DNA of 64,000 bases from [Clostridium] fimetarium (GTDB taxonomy: Bacteria > Bacillota > Clostridia > Lachnospirales > Lachnospiraceae): NCBI RefSeq assembly GCF_900111235.1, contig NZ_FOJI01000003.1, positions 334,960 through 398,959 of the forward strand, written 5' to 3'. The notes beneath the pieces are model-generated. The model did no database searches, was not told the DNA's origin, and saw nothing but the letters and a program-made list of their open reading frames with translations. Shown here piece by piece: positions 54,078 to 63,222 of the stretch. Positions within the stretch are counted from its first letter, which is position 1. Every line of letters starts with the position of its first letter. The translations under genes and the position numbers were made by a program.

Positions 54078-54419
54078 ATGAAAAAAATAATTTGTGTTGT
54101 ATCATGTTTTATACTATTTTCAGCTTCAATACTATTGGTGAGCTGTGGAACAAGTTCAACTTCCACTGGCACGAATGCTGCTGCCGCAACCGGTAAGACA
54201 TTTACCTTGGATGAATTAAAGACATATAACGGACAAAATGGAAATCCAGCATATGTTGCAATTAGCGGAGTTGTTTACGACGTTACAAATGCAAACCAAT
54301 GGAGCAATGGAAAGCATCAAACGGTAACTGCCGGAACCGATTTAACAAGTGCTCTTGCAAGTTCTCCACACGGTTCAAAAGTTTTAGCAAATTTACCTGT
54401 AGTTGGATCATTACAATAA
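54078..54419 (+). CDS. Lipoprotein with cytochrome b5-like domain
   Basis: 113 aa. A signal peptide with lipobox LVSC (cleavage before C23) and a Ser/Thr/Ala linker lead to a b5-like domain: FTLDELKTYNGQNGNPAYVA, GVVYDVTNANQW, then two histidines in GKHQTV and SPHGSK that may ligate haem or another ligand. It would sit on the outer face of the membrane. Divergent from the ferric-reductase-like gene, so the pair may form a short electron chain. Confidence 0.88.
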   Translation: MKKIICVVSCFILFSASILLVSCGTSSTSTGTNAAAATGKTFTLDELKTYNGQNGNPAYVAISGVVYDVTNANQWSNGKHQTVTAGTDLTSALASSPHGSKVLANLPVVGSLQ

Positions 54420-54429
54420 TTTTTAATAT

Positions 54430-54467
54430 AACCCTATAAAGAAAACTTTATAGGGTTAATTTTTTTC
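54430..54467. terminator. Terminator shared by convergent genes
   Basis: Perfect stem AACCCTATAAAG / CTTTATAGGGTT, loop AAAA, then a T7 run on the plus strand; ends the lipoprotein gene and meets the CNNM gene stop. Confidence 0.9.
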
Positions 54468-55793
54468 TTATTTATCATTTTGATCATTTGGGAGAAATAA
54501 TTTTAATTTCTCAATTCGCTTTTCTTTTACAGATACCAATTCGAATACTAGTTTACCTAAAATCACCTTTCTTTTATCGCTTTCAATAGGAATTGTTCCA
54601 ATGATATCAATTAGAAGTCCAGATATTGTATCATAGTTTTCAGACTCAATCTCTAAATCAAATTTACTATTAATTTCATCTATTGTAACCAATCCATCAA
54701 TCAAATAAGTATACTCATCTAGTTTAACTATCTGTGGACCGTTTTTATCATACTCATCTTCGATTTCTCCCATAATCTCTTCAACCAAATCTTCGATTGA
54801 TACAACGCCTGAGAATTCTCCATATTCATTGATTAAGATGGCAAAATATTTCTTTTGATGTTGCATCTCTTTGAATAATTCATCAATATTTTTACTCTCT
54901 GGTACAAGATATGGTTTATGCAAAATCGAACGGATATCTACATTCTCAAATCCTATTTTTTTTGCTATTCTAAAGAAATCTTTGATATATAAAACACCGA
55001 TAATATTATCGATTTTTCCTTCATATACGGGAATCCTAGAGTAAGTTACATTACATAATTCCTCTATAAATGTATCTTTTGATTCCTCAATATCAATTGC
55101 AAATACATTAATTCTTGGTGTCATAATCTCTCTTGCAAGTTTATCATCAAATTCAAAAATAGAATTAATCATCTCCTGCTCAATTTTATTGAATACACCT
55201 TGCTCTTTTCCTTGTTCGACGAGAGATTTTATCTCTTCTATCGATATCTCTTCTTCGAGATTTTCTGACTTCATCCCTAATAGTTTTAACGTTAAATTTG
55301 TAGAAAAAGTTAACAGCTTTATAAATGGAGAAGCCACTCTAGATACAAATATAACTGGCTTTATACATGCCAAACTAAAAACCTCTGCTTTTTGAAGCGC
55401 AATCCTTTTTGGCACAAGTTCTCCAAATACCAATGTAAAATATGATAATATTATTGTAACAAGCACTAATGCGATCTGCTCTGCATAAGGTACATTCAAA
55501 GAACTAAGTGTACTTGAAAATTGCTCAGAAATACCAGTCGCTGCTGTAGCACTCGCAAAAAATCCTGAAAGTGTAATGGCTACTTGAATTGTAGACAAAA
55601 ACTTAGTTGGTTCCTCCACTAGTTGAAGTATTAATTTTGCTCTTACGTCGCCTTTGTCAGCCAACATACTTATCTTGTTTTTATTCACCGAAACCGTTGC
55701 CATCTCTGCTCCAGCAAAAAAAGCATTTACCAACGTCAAAGTAACAAGTATTAAAATTTGAATAATTATATCCCCGCCAGGGTCTGAATCCAT
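54468..55793 (-). CDS. CNNM/CorB-type membrane protein (DUF21, CBS pair, CorC_HlyC)
   Basis: 441 aa. DUF21 membrane domain with about four helices (1-190, including NAFFAGAEMATVSVNKNKI), a CBS pair at about 205-335 (REIMTPRINVFAID, YKYFAILINEYGEFSGVVSI) and a CorC_HlyC domain at the end (YLIDGLVTIDEINSKFDLEI). Once called haemolysin-like, these proteins take part in Mg2+ or other cation export. GGAGGAATGGAATC precedes the start. Confidence 0.92.
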   Translation of the reverse strand: MDSDPGGDIIIQILILVTLTLVNAFFAGAEMATVSVNKNKISMLADKGDVRAKLILQLVEEPTKFLSTIQVAITLSGFFASATAATGISEQFSSTLSSLNVPYAEQIALVLVTIILSYFTLVFGELVPKRIALQKAEVFSLACIKPVIFVSRVASPFIKLLTFSTNLTLKLLGMKSENLEEEISIEEIKSLVEQGKEQGVFNKIEQEMINSIFEFDDKLAREIMTPRINVFAIDIEESKDTFIEELCNVTYSRIPVYEGKIDNIIGVLYIKDFFRIAKKIGFENVDIRSILHKPYLVPESKNIDELFKEMQHQKKYFAILINEYGEFSGVVSIEDLVEEIMGEIEDEYDKNGPQIVKLDEYTYLIDGLVTIDEINSKFDLEIESENYDTISGLLIDIIGTIPIESDKRKVILGKLVFELVSVKEKRIEKLKLFLPNDQNDK

Positions 55794-55950
55794 GATTCCA
55801 TTCCTCCAAAAATTTATTTTTTATGATTATACATTCATCTTAAATCATACTCTACTTTTTCATATTTTTCAAGTTTTCGAGTGCTATTGTTTGATTTTCA
55901 ATTATTTATTATTAGAATTTGTATTACGATCTTATTATTTCATCCGTTAC

Positions 55951-55965
55951 AGTTAATAAAACTAC
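55951..55965. other. Left arm of a hairpin split by the IS element
   Basis: AGTTAATAAAACTAC. Its partner GTGGTTTTATTAACT lies at 57520-57534, directly beyond the insertion sequence. Before insertion the arms would have been about 10 nt apart. Confidence 0.75.
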
Positions 55966-56029
55966 CCTAAAATGAACCGACCCCCAAAAGTTAGACCAAA
56001 AAATCTAACGATTGAGAGGTCGGTTTTTT

Positions 56030-56617
56030 ATGGCAAAATATAGTTTTGAATTCAAGAAACAAATTGCACAAGAATATTTATCTGGAAAAGGAGGGTATAG
56101 TTTTTTAGCCCAAAAATATGCTGTTGGTAATAAGGATAAAAAAATGGTTTGTAAATGGGTTAAGGCATACAAGGAATTTGGGGATGAAGGATTAATGCGT
56201 TCTAGAAAAAAAGAAACTTACACTTTTGAATTTAAGCTTCATGTGGTAGAGTTATATATATCAACAGAGGTCTCTTATCAGGAGTTGGCGTTATCTGTAG
56301 GAATCAATAATCCTCCACTCATTGCAAAGTGGGTAAATGATTTTCGAATTGCTGGACCTGATGCATTAAGACCTAAAAAGAAAGGTCGGAAGAAATTATT
56401 GGGCTTAACAGATAAAGAGAAAAATATACCATCAGCTTTAGATTCCACAGCAATAGATACAAATGTTGAATATGTAAAGCAATTAGAAGATGAACTTTTA
56501 AAACTTCGAATAGAGAATGCGTATTTAAAAGAATTGAGGAGGTTGCGTTTAGAGGACGAAGCACGTCTGAGAGAACAGCAAGAGTCATCCACAGCCTCCG
56601 AAGAGACTTCAAACTAA
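56030..56617 (+). CDS. IS3-family transposase OrfA
   Basis: 195 aa from the ATG at 56030 (GAGAGGTCGG upstream). Two helix-turn-helix segments (FEFKKQIAQEYLSGKGGYSF and FEFKLHVVELYISTEVSYQE) and a leucine-rich coiled coil near 145-185 (VEYVKQLEDELLKLRIENAY) are the DNA-binding and multimerising parts. OrfB overlaps its end in the -1 frame, as expected for programmed frameshifting. Confidence 0.92.
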   Translation: MAKYSFEFKKQIAQEYLSGKGGYSFLAQKYAVGNKDKKMVCKWVKAYKEFGDEGLMRSRKKETYTFEFKLHVVELYISTEVSYQELALSVGINNPPLIAKWVNDFRIAGPDALRPKKKGRKKLLGLTDKEKNIPSALDSTAIDTNVEYVKQLEDELLKLRIENAYLKELRRLRLEDEARLREQQESSTASEETSN

Positions 56618-57454
56618 AAGATATTCTCTCATTTACAGGGTTTCCAAAAGCTACATACATGTATTGGCAGAAGCGATTTGATAGAGAAGATCCAGATGTT
56701 GAACTTGAAAATAATTATAGAGATTCGTAAAGAAAACAAAGATTTTGGATACCGTAGAATATATGGAGAACTCAGAAAAAGAGGGATGGTTATTAACAAG
56801 AAGAAAGTCCAAAGAATTATTCAAAAGCTTGGACTTCAAGTAACCTCCTTTACAAGAAAGAGTAGAAAATATAGTTCTTACAAAGGCAGAATTGGACGAA
56901 TTGCTCCAAATAGAATACATCGTCGCTTTCATACTAGTATTCCACACCAAAAAATAACAACGGATACAACAGAATTCAAGTATTATGAAGTAGATGATAA
57001 AGGTCGTATGAATATCAAAAAACTATACTTGGATCCGTTTATGGATATGTTTAATGCAGAAATACTAAGCTATGGTATAGATAAGCACCCGTCAGCATTA
57101 AGTGTAATGAATGCGTTAGATGAAGCAATAACAATCACATCTGATTGTGTTTACAGGAGAACATTTCATTCTGATCGTGGTTGGGCTTATCAAATGAACG
57201 CATATAGCAGCGCTTTAAAAACCAACAAAATCTATCAAAGTATGTCCCGAAAAGGGAATTGCTATGATAACTCGGTAATGGAAAATTTCTTTGGAATAAT
57301 GAAACAAGAAATGTATTATGGTTGTGTTTATTATAGTTATGAAGAATTGAAGGACGCAATAGAAAAATATATAGATTATTATAATAATCAAAGAATTAAG
57401 CAGAAACTATCTTGGATGAGTCCCGTTGAATACAGGCTCAGTCAAGTAGCATAA
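56545..57454 (+). pseudogene. IS3-family transposase OrfB, frameshifted
   Basis: The -1 frame overlapping orfA reads ARVIHSLRRDFKLKDILSFT and on to DREDPDVELENNY, then stops; from about 56700 the next frame continues RKENKDFGYRRIYGELRKRG to the end. Removing one T near 56714 (AATTATAG) restores ENNIEIRKENK. The DDE catalytic core is intact downstream (TTDTTEFKYY, FHSDRGWAYQ, GNCYDNSVMENFFG). Unless corrected by frameshifting, no full transposase is made. Confidence 0.82.
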
Positions 57455-57519
57455 AAATAGCGAAGCAGTAAAATACTACTTCGCTATAAAGTCTAACTTA
57501 TTGGGGTCACATCAAAAGA

Positions 57520-57534
57520 GTGGTTTTATTAACT
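57520..57534. other. Right arm of the hairpin split by the IS element
   Basis: GTGGTTTTATTAACT, complementary (one mismatch) to 55951-55965. Confidence 0.75.
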
Positions 57535-57551
57535 ATATATTCTATAAATTA

Positions 57552-59243
57552 TTAATTAGTTGCGGTACTAAGTGCCGCCGCTACTGCCTGAATAATACCC
57601 TTACTACTGTAGGTTGCACCTGAAACGGTATCAACACTTGCTGTTTGATTACTTACTATGTTTTTTGATATCGTAGAAAATGCACGGTTATAATATTGTT
57701 GATCATCCTTATAGGAAACGGTTGTAACACTAGTGATTTTCCCACCTGCCACGACCACTGAAACTTTTGTTGCTCCTGTTCCTCCCTTAAAGCCTGTTCC
57801 TGAGCCTGTATAAGTCCCATCTTTATATTGCCCTGTAGCTACCGCTGCTGTTGTTGGCGCTGTTGTTGCTGCTGTCGCTGCTGTTGTCGCTGTTGTCGCT
57901 GTTGTCGCTGCTGTTGTTCCCGTGGCAGCTGATGTTGTTCCTGCTGTTGTAGTTCCTGTTCCCGTAGCTGTAGTTGCTGAATCAGTAGCTGTAGTTGCTG
58001 CATCTGTATTCTGCGCAAGCATAGCAGAAGAAGTTGCTTGCGTTGACGCAGTCAATGCTGCTTTTGCCTGACTTAGTGCATTTTCTACGGCAGCCATAAT
58101 ACCCTTACTACTATAAGTTGCACCGGAGACAGAATCAACCGTTGTTGACTGGCTGCTTACTATTTTTTTTGTTACTGTTGAAAATGCACGATCATAATAT
58201 TGTTTGTCATCACGATATGAAACGGTGGTTATTTTAGTAATTTTATCATTTTCAATTGTTACAGAAACTTTTGTTGTACCCCTAAATCCAGTACCTGATC
58301 CTTCATATGTACCATCCTGATAAATCTGATTTACAACAGTCGTCTGACTTTGCTCTGCAGCACTTACATTACTTCCAGATAAACCCATTGCAGAATATGT
58401 AGTATAATAAGTTCCTGTCATAACTGCGACTGCAACCGCACTTACAATCAGTGGCTGTACATCCTTTTTTGCGACCGTATATGATACATTATGTCTTGGA
58501 CAAACACTGATACACTTCATACAATTAATACACTCTGCACTGTTCACTACCTCCATTTCATATAATGGAATACCCATCAAACAATTATTTGTACAGATTC
58601 TACATTTACCACATTTGTCAGTCGGTTTTTTTATTTTTCCTATCCTGAGTTTAGATGTTATGGCAAAAACTGCACCCATCGGGCACAGATACCGGCAGAA
58701 GAACCGTTCTACAAACACTGACGCAATTATAATTAAAATGAAAAATATAAATGCAATTAGTAAATTTGAAATCACAAAATTCAAATCTGGAACAGTTCCG
58801 ACTATTGCAGTCATCCCAAATACATCCCATGGACTTAAGCTATTGAATATAGTCATGTTTAGACTCCAAGCAAATACGACTAATACTGCAAGCAATGCAT
58901 ATTTCACATATTTTAAAACTGCATTCATTTTCTGATTCACTTTAAATTTCCTTTTAAATAGCTTTCCTGATATGAGGTATATAAAATCTGTAAATGAACC
59001 AAATCCACACATCCAACCGCAGAAAAATCGGCCTAATATTATTGTAAGAGGAATAAGTGCTATTAATTCAACCATCTGTGGAAGCAGCGCCGAACTAAAT
59101 GTCTGGCCCACAATTGCTAGATAAATCTGCTTTACACCATTTAATGCCTGTATAAATAATGCCGGTATAAAGATAAAGAATGTTATTTGTACTAATAATC
59201 TTATTAACTGCGTGACTGATATTTTTTTATTTCCTATTTTCAT
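57552..59243 (-). CDS. Membrane Fe-S protein (NapH/RnfC-like ferredoxin) with two FMN-binding domains
   Basis: 563 aa. Five membrane helices lie in residues 10-185 with FFCGWMCGFG and FFCRYLCPMG motifs, then two 4Fe-4S sites (C211/214/217/221 and C238/241/244/248). A sixth helix near 265 leads outside to two FMN-binding domains, each ending in SGATYSSKGI where T376 and T544 are the expected covalent FMN sites. A 75-residue Thr/Ala linker joins them. This is a flavinylated electron-transfer protein; the neighbouring ApbE attaches the flavins. Start after CTGGAGAAAATCAT. Confidence 0.92.
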   Translation of the reverse strand: MKIGNKKISVTQLIRLLVQITFFIFIPALFIQALNGVKQIYLAIVGQTFSSALLPQMVELIALIPLTIILGRFFCGWMCGFGSFTDFIYLISGKLFKRKFKVNQKMNAVLKYVKYALLAVLVVFAWSLNMTIFNSLSPWDVFGMTAIVGTVPDLNFVISNLLIAFIFFILIIIASVFVERFFCRYLCPMGAVFAITSKLRIGKIKKPTDKCGKCRICTNNCLMGIPLYEMEVVNSAECINCMKCISVCPRHNVSYTVAKKDVQPLIVSAVAVAVMTGTYYTTYSAMGLSGSNVSAAEQSQTTVVNQIYQDGTYEGSGTGFRGTTKVSVTIENDKITKITTVSYRDDKQYYDRAFSTVTKKIVSSQSTTVDSVSGATYSSKGIMAAVENALSQAKAALTASTQATSSAMLAQNTDAATTATDSATTATGTGTTTAGTTSAATGTTAATTATTATTAATAATTAPTTAAVATGQYKDGTYTGSGTGFKGGTGATKVSVVVAGGKITSVTTVSYKDDQQYYNRAFSTISKNIVSNQTASVDTVSGATYSSKGIIQAVAAALSTATN

Positions 59244-59264
59244 ATGATTTTCTCCAGTTATATC

Positions 59265-59352
59265 TATTGTCGTTTCTATTGTTGTTTCTATTGTCGTTTC
59301 TATTGTTGTTTCTATTGTTGTTTCTATTGTTGTTTCTATTGTTGTTTCTATA
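59265..59352. repeat. Minisatellite, 12-bp units
   Basis: About eight copies of TTTCTATTGTTG (some with GTCG) between the ApbE stop and the Fe-S/FMN gene start. Confidence 0.92.
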
Positions 59353-59374
59353 TTTCTCTATTATCTGTAACGTT

Positions 59375-60325
59375 CTATAGCACTTCAAAGTTACCTACTA
59401 ATCCATTTGAAACCATAATTGATAAATCTTTCGTAACAAAAACAGTTTCAACCTCCAATTGTTTTAAAAGTTCAATGCTATTTTGAGGTCCGAGTATAAA
59501 AATTGCTGTTGTAATAGCGTCTGCATCCGTAGATGAGCTGCCAATTGCAGTTGCACTAAGTAGTTCACTTTGTGCTGGATTTCCTGTTCTAGGGTCCAGA
59601 ATATGATGGTACCTTACGCCATCTTTTATGAAAAACCTCTCATTGCTTCCTGATGTAACAATAGTTTTATTAGTTGCAGAAAGAACACCTAGATATTCTC
59701 CTGTTGGGGATAGTGGATTCTGTATTCCAACTCTCCATTCTTGACCAGGCAGTTTTGTTCCAATTGTCACAACATTGCCGCCCAAATTTATCAATGCACT
59801 TTCAATTCCATTTTCTATGAGAATTCGCTTAACTTCATCTGCTGCATAGCCTTTTGCGATTCCGCCTAGATCTATGGATTGACCAGTTTTTTTCAATGCT
59901 ACACTACATTTTTTCTCATCTAATACGATATCCTTATAATTAACAAGTTTTAGAGTTTCCTGTATTTCAATATCGGAAGGGATATAATCCTCTTTTTCGT
60001 TTATTCCCCATAGTTTAATCATAGGTCGCATCGTAATATCAAATGCACCATTCGTTAATGCGCCAAATTCAACCGCTTTTTTTATCAGATTAAAAGTTTC
60101 TCTATGAACCTCTTGTGGCCCAAATCCTGCATTCCTACTAATCTTAGAAATGTCACTATCATATTTAAAGGCTGACATTCTGTCATCTATTTCGTAGACT
60201 CTTTGAATTGCCTTATCTATTATTTCAAGATTTCCACACTGATTTAGCATAATGGTATTCACTGTCCCAAGTGCAAAAAAAGTTTTATCTATTGTCTTTT
60301 GTTCGTTTATTTTATGCTTTTTCAT
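59375..60325 (-). CDS. apbE: FAD:protein FMN transferase ApbE
   Basis: 316 aa from the ATG at 60325 (GGAGAAAACC upstream); longer readings run into tandem repeats. Motifs: MSAFKYDSDISKISRNAG, the nucleotide site QSIDLGGIAKGYAADEV, NLGGNVVTIG, HHILDPRTGNPA and the metal site SSSTDADAITTAIFILG. It transfers FMN from FAD to Thr in SGAT-type motifs, as found twice in the adjacent protein, so enzyme and substrate form one operon. No lipobox is seen, so it may act as a cytoplasmic or anchored form. Confidence 0.94.
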   Translation of the reverse strand: MKKHKINEQKTIDKTFFALGTVNTIMLNQCGNLEIIDKAIQRVYEIDDRMSAFKYDSDISKISRNAGFGPQEVHRETFNLIKKAVEFGALTNGAFDITMRPMIKLWGINEKEDYIPSDIEIQETLKLVNYKDIVLDEKKCSVALKKTGQSIDLGGIAKGYAADEVKRILIENGIESALINLGGNVVTIGTKLPGQEWRVGIQNPLSPTGEYLGVLSATNKTIVTSGSNERFFIKDGVRYHHILDPRTGNPAQSELLSATAIGSSSTDADAITTAIFILGPQNSIELLKQLEVETVFVTKDLSIMVSNGLVGNFEVL

Positions 60326-60344
60326 GGTTTTCTCCATTCCTGTG

Positions 60345-60392
60345 GCTTGCTCTTTTATGCTTGCTCTTTTATGCTTGCTCTTATCTGCTATA
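60345..60392. repeat. Minisatellite, 14-bp units, upstream of apbE
   Basis: About three copies of GCTTGCTCTTTTAT directly upstream of the ApbE start. Confidence 0.8.
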
Positions 60393-60579
60393 TGAATGTT
60401 ATTCGCATTATTTAGTGGCACTAAAAGTAAGGAAATTGTTTTACTGTAAAGTCATATTAACATACACTTGTGAAAACCAATTGAATTCCAAATGAATAAT
60501 ATATGTACAAAATAGCATATTTTTAGTGTTAAAAATACATACTATCGAAGGTATATAAAATAAAATATTAGCGAGGTCA

Positions 60580-61476
60580 ATGATGTTTACAGATCAAAAA
60601 CTAACAAAAGCTTTCAATAATGCAAAAGTAGAATACTTTGATAATAGCTCCAAATATATATTTTTTAGTGATTGTCATAGAGGCGATGACAGTGTATCCG
60701 ATGAATTTACACGAAATCAAAGTGTACTGCTGTGCGCACTTGACTACTATTATAATAATGGATATGTATATGTTGAGGTTGGGGATGGTGACGAACTTTG
60801 GGAATATACAAGATTTAAATATATCAGAATCGCACACTGCGATATTTTTTCATCGGTCAAGAAATTTTTCGATGCAAATCGATTGATTATGCTGTATGGA
60901 AACCATAATATCTTTTTAAAAAATAAAAATTATGTGAGAAATAGTTATTACCAATATTATGATGAATACGATCAAGATTATCATAGCCTTTTTCCAGGAC
61001 TTATTCCCCTCGAGGCTCTGGTTTTGAGAAACAAAGATACAAAGCAGAATATACTTGTTGTTCATGGACACCAGGGTGATTTTATGAATGACCAATTTTG
61101 GCGTGTCAATATGCTACTACTTCGCTATTTTTGGCGCTTTATGCATGTCGTTGGTTTCCAAAATCCTTCTAGCCCTGCTAGAAATCTATTTAAAAGAACC
61201 AGAATCGAAAAAAACTATAAAAAATGGATTCAAAAACACAGAATGATGCTCATTTGTGGTCATACACATCGTCAAAAGTTCCCTAAAAAAAGGGAACTCC
61301 CATATTTTAATACCGGTTGCTGCACTCATACGAGGGGCATCACCGGTATTGAAATTTTAGATGGAAAAATCATGATGGTAGATTGGAGAATCAAATCAGA
61401 TAGTGATGGTACTCTGCAGATAAAAAGAACAATTATGAGAGGTCCCGAACCTCTTGAAAAATATATTTTAAAGTAG
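60580..61476 (+). CDS. Calcineurin-like metallophosphoesterase
   Basis: 298 aa. All five metal motifs are present: SDCHRGD (30-36), GDGDE (about 68), GNHN (about 107), VHGHQGD (about 160) and GHTH (about 228). It belongs with serine/threonine phosphatase-like proteins acting on phosphoproteins or small phosphodiesters. GAGGTCA lies just before two consecutive ATG codons; the second fits spacing better. It stands alone, divergent from apbE. Confidence 0.9.
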   Translation: MMFTDQKLTKAFNNAKVEYFDNSSKYIFFSDCHRGDDSVSDEFTRNQSVLLCALDYYYNNGYVYVEVGDGDELWEYTRFKYIRIAHCDIFSSVKKFFDANRLIMLYGNHNIFLKNKNYVRNSYYQYYDEYDQDYHSLFPGLIPLEALVLRNKDTKQNILVVHGHQGDFMNDQFWRVNMLLLRYFWRFMHVVGFQNPSSPARNLFKRTRIEKNYKKWIQKHRMMLICGHTHRQKFPKKRELPYFNTGCCTHTRGITGIEILDGKIMMVDWRIKSDSDGTLQIKRTIMRGPEPLEKYILK

Positions 61477-61505
61477 CTCTTAACACATTTTTTTAAAAGC
61501 ATTTT

Positions 61506-61790
61506 TTAGATATCAAGCAATTTTTCATCTAACAATGCTGTATTCTTATCATATGCTTCACGAACTGCTTTAGCCAATTGGTCTGCACAGGATGTAGGCC
61601 TTCTTCCGCAGGTAATTCCTAAGCATTTTTCTTCAATCTTGTCTACTGTCCAACCGTCTATTAACATCGGTATCGTTTTTAAATTTCCATTACATCCGCC
61701 TGCAAATTCAATATTTGTAATAATATCATCTTCTATATTAAGCTTGATTTGTGTTGAACATGTATTTTCTGTTTTATAAATATATTCCAT
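61506..61790 (-). CDS. TIGR03905 family TSCPD domain protein
   Basis: 94 aa. Signature cysteines in ENTCSTQIKL, FAGGCNGNLK and LGITCGRRPTSCADQLA match the TSCPD domain family, which is also found at the end of ribonucleotide reductases and may bind a metal. It is last gene behind the glutathione peroxidase, separated by only one base. Confidence 0.92.
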   Translation of the reverse strand: MEYIYKTENTCSTQIKLNIEDDIITNIEFAGGCNGNLKTIPMLIDGWTVDKIEEKCLGITCGRRPTSCADQLAKAVREAYDKNTALLDEKLLDI

Positions 61791-61791
61791 A

Positions 61792-62337
61792 TTATATAAG
61801 CTCCTTTACTTTTTCCACTATTAAATTTATGTCATCCGTTGGTTCAAATCGATCAATGACATTTCCATCTCTATCAATTAGAAATTTAGTGAAATTCCAT
61901 TTGATATCTGGTTCATTTTTAAAATCAGGATTTATTCTACTGAGCATACTTTCAAGCATTGGTGTAATTGGGTGATCAATGTCAAATCCTTTGAAATCCT
62001 TTTGCTTTACAAGATATTTATAAAGGGGTGCGGCATTTTCTCCATTAACCTCAATCTTTGAAAAGATGGGGAATGTTATACCATACTTCGAATCGCAAAA
62101 GCTTACAATTTCTTGATCCGTTCCTTGTGCTTGATTTCCAAATTGATTACATGGAAAATCTAAAATTGCAAGATTCTCCTCACCGAATTTTTCATACATA
62201 TCCTGTAATTCATCATATTGAGGTGTAAATCCACATGCAGTTGCAGAATTGATAATTAGAATGACCTTTCCTCGGTATTGTGCTAATGATATTACCTCAT
62301 CTTTTTGTCCCATTACATCAAAATCATATATACTCAT
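61792..62337 (-). CDS. Glutathione peroxidase family protein 1 (thioredoxin-type peroxidase)
   Basis: 181 aa. Peroxidatic cysteine in SATACGFTPQYDEL, then FPCNQFGNQAQGT with the catalytic Gln and KWNFTKFLIDRDG with Trp and Asn. It has an insert near 110-140 (FKGFDIDHPITPMLESML) absent in its neighbour. It reduces hydroperoxides, probably with thioredoxin. It follows a paralogue and a minisatellite in the same operon. Confidence 0.93.
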   Translation of the reverse strand: MSIYDFDVMGQKDEVISLAQYRGKVILIINSATACGFTPQYDELQDMYEKFGEENLAILDFPCNQFGNQAQGTDQEIVSFCDSKYGITFPIFSKIEVNGENAAPLYKYLVKQKDFKGFDIDHPITPMLESMLSRINPDFKNEPDIKWNFTKFLIDRDGNVIDRFEPTDDINLIVEKVKELI

Positions 62338-62350
62338 TTTTATTTCTCCT

Positions 62351-62426
62351 ATTTTCGTTTATCTATTTTCGTTTATCTATTTTCGTTTATCTATTTTCGT
62401 TTATCTATTTTCGTTTATCTATTTTC
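62351..62426. repeat. Minisatellite, 14-bp units, between the two peroxidase genes
   Basis: Five full copies of TTTTCGTTTATCTA plus a partial one. Confidence 0.93.
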
Positions 62427-62444
62427 ACATTCAATCATGTTGTT

Positions 62445-62918
62445 CTATAATAAATCAGCAACTTTTGCATCTATTTTTTCTGCAGGTGTTGTTGGTGCAA
62501 ATCTCTCTACAACATTTCCATTCCTATCAACTAAAAATTTTGTAAAATTCCATTTTATATTTTGTCCTAAAATACCTTTTTGCTGAGACTTCAAAAATCC
62601 AAATATAGGTTCCTCTTTTTTTCCATTTACATCGACTTTAGCAAACATTGAAAACGTAACCCCATATCTCGATTGACAAAAACTTTGGATCTCCTCCTCA
62701 GTACCTGGCGCTTGATTGGCAAATTGATTACATGGAAAATCTAAAATCTCAAATCCCTGTTCCATATATTTTTCATATAAATCCTGTAATCCATCATACT
62801 GCGGAGTAAATCCACATCCAGTCGCTGTATTAATAATTAATAATACTTTACCTTCATAATCTTTTAAACTTACAGTGTTTCCATTTGAATCTTTTACCTC
62901 ATAATCGTAAATTGACAT
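62445..62918 (-). CDS. Glutathione peroxidase family protein 2
   Basis: 157 aa, the usual short form. Peroxidatic cysteine in TATGCGFTPQYDGL, FPCNQFANQAPGT and KWNFTKFLVDRNG. About half the residues agree with the downstream paralogue, so the pair is a tandem duplication. It is the first gene after a promoter with an OhrR/MarR-type site; CAGGAGGTAATTATT precedes the ATG. Confidence 0.93.
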   Translation of the reverse strand: MSIYDYEVKDSNGNTVSLKDYEGKVLLIINTATGCGFTPQYDGLQDLYEKYMEQGFEILDFPCNQFANQAPGTEEEIQSFCQSRYGVTFSMFAKVDVNGKKEEPIFGFLKSQQKGILGQNIKWNFTKFLVDRNGNVVERFAPTTPAEKIDAKVADLL

Positions 62919-62956
62919 AATAATTACCTCCTGCTGTTTTGGTTGTGTGCCATTAA

Positions 62957-62985
62957 ATTGTATACAATCTATTGTATTTTGTCAA
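62957..62985 (-). promoter_or_regulatory. Peroxidase operon promoter with OhrR/MarR-like operator
   Basis: Minus-strand -35 TTGACA (62985-62980), 17-bp spacer, -10 TACAAT (62962-62957). The spacer contains TACAATAGATTGTA (62963-62976), an inverted repeat like OhrR sites, and overlaps a second palindrome ATTGTATACAAT. The remaining gap to 63222 holds only the glnB terminator. Confidence 0.75.
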
Positions 62986-63142
62986 GCATTTCTTTTTCAC
63001 ATAAATATTCTAAATTCTACAAAACGATATACTTGCTTTTACACATTGATATTCTTACTCCTACTCATAGCTACACTTTAATTCTTACTTCTACTCATTA
63101 ATCTTGCTTTACGCCACAGCAAACATAATAAACACAACAAAA

Positions 63143-63184
63143 ATAAGGATAAGTCCGCTTAATTAAAAGCAACCTTATCCTTAT
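63143..63184 (-). terminator. glnB terminator
   Basis: Stem ATAAGGATAAG / CTTATCCTTAT with inner GCTT/AAGC pairing; T5 follows on the minus strand. Confidence 0.85.
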
Positions 63185-63222
63185 ACTTTGAAATATTGAT
63201 TATGTTATAAAATAAAATTTAC

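Larger units (their letters stand above)
55973..57514 (+). mobile_element. IS3-family insertion sequence, probably inactive
   Basis: 1542 bp. Terminal inverted repeats TGAACCGACCCC (left) and TGATGTGACCCC (right, complement) extend to AAGTTAGAC. Flanking AAA on both sides may be a 3-bp target duplication. It carries orfA and a frameshifted orfB. The right end includes a stem AGCGAAG / CTTCGCT ahead of the repeat. Confidence 0.92.
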
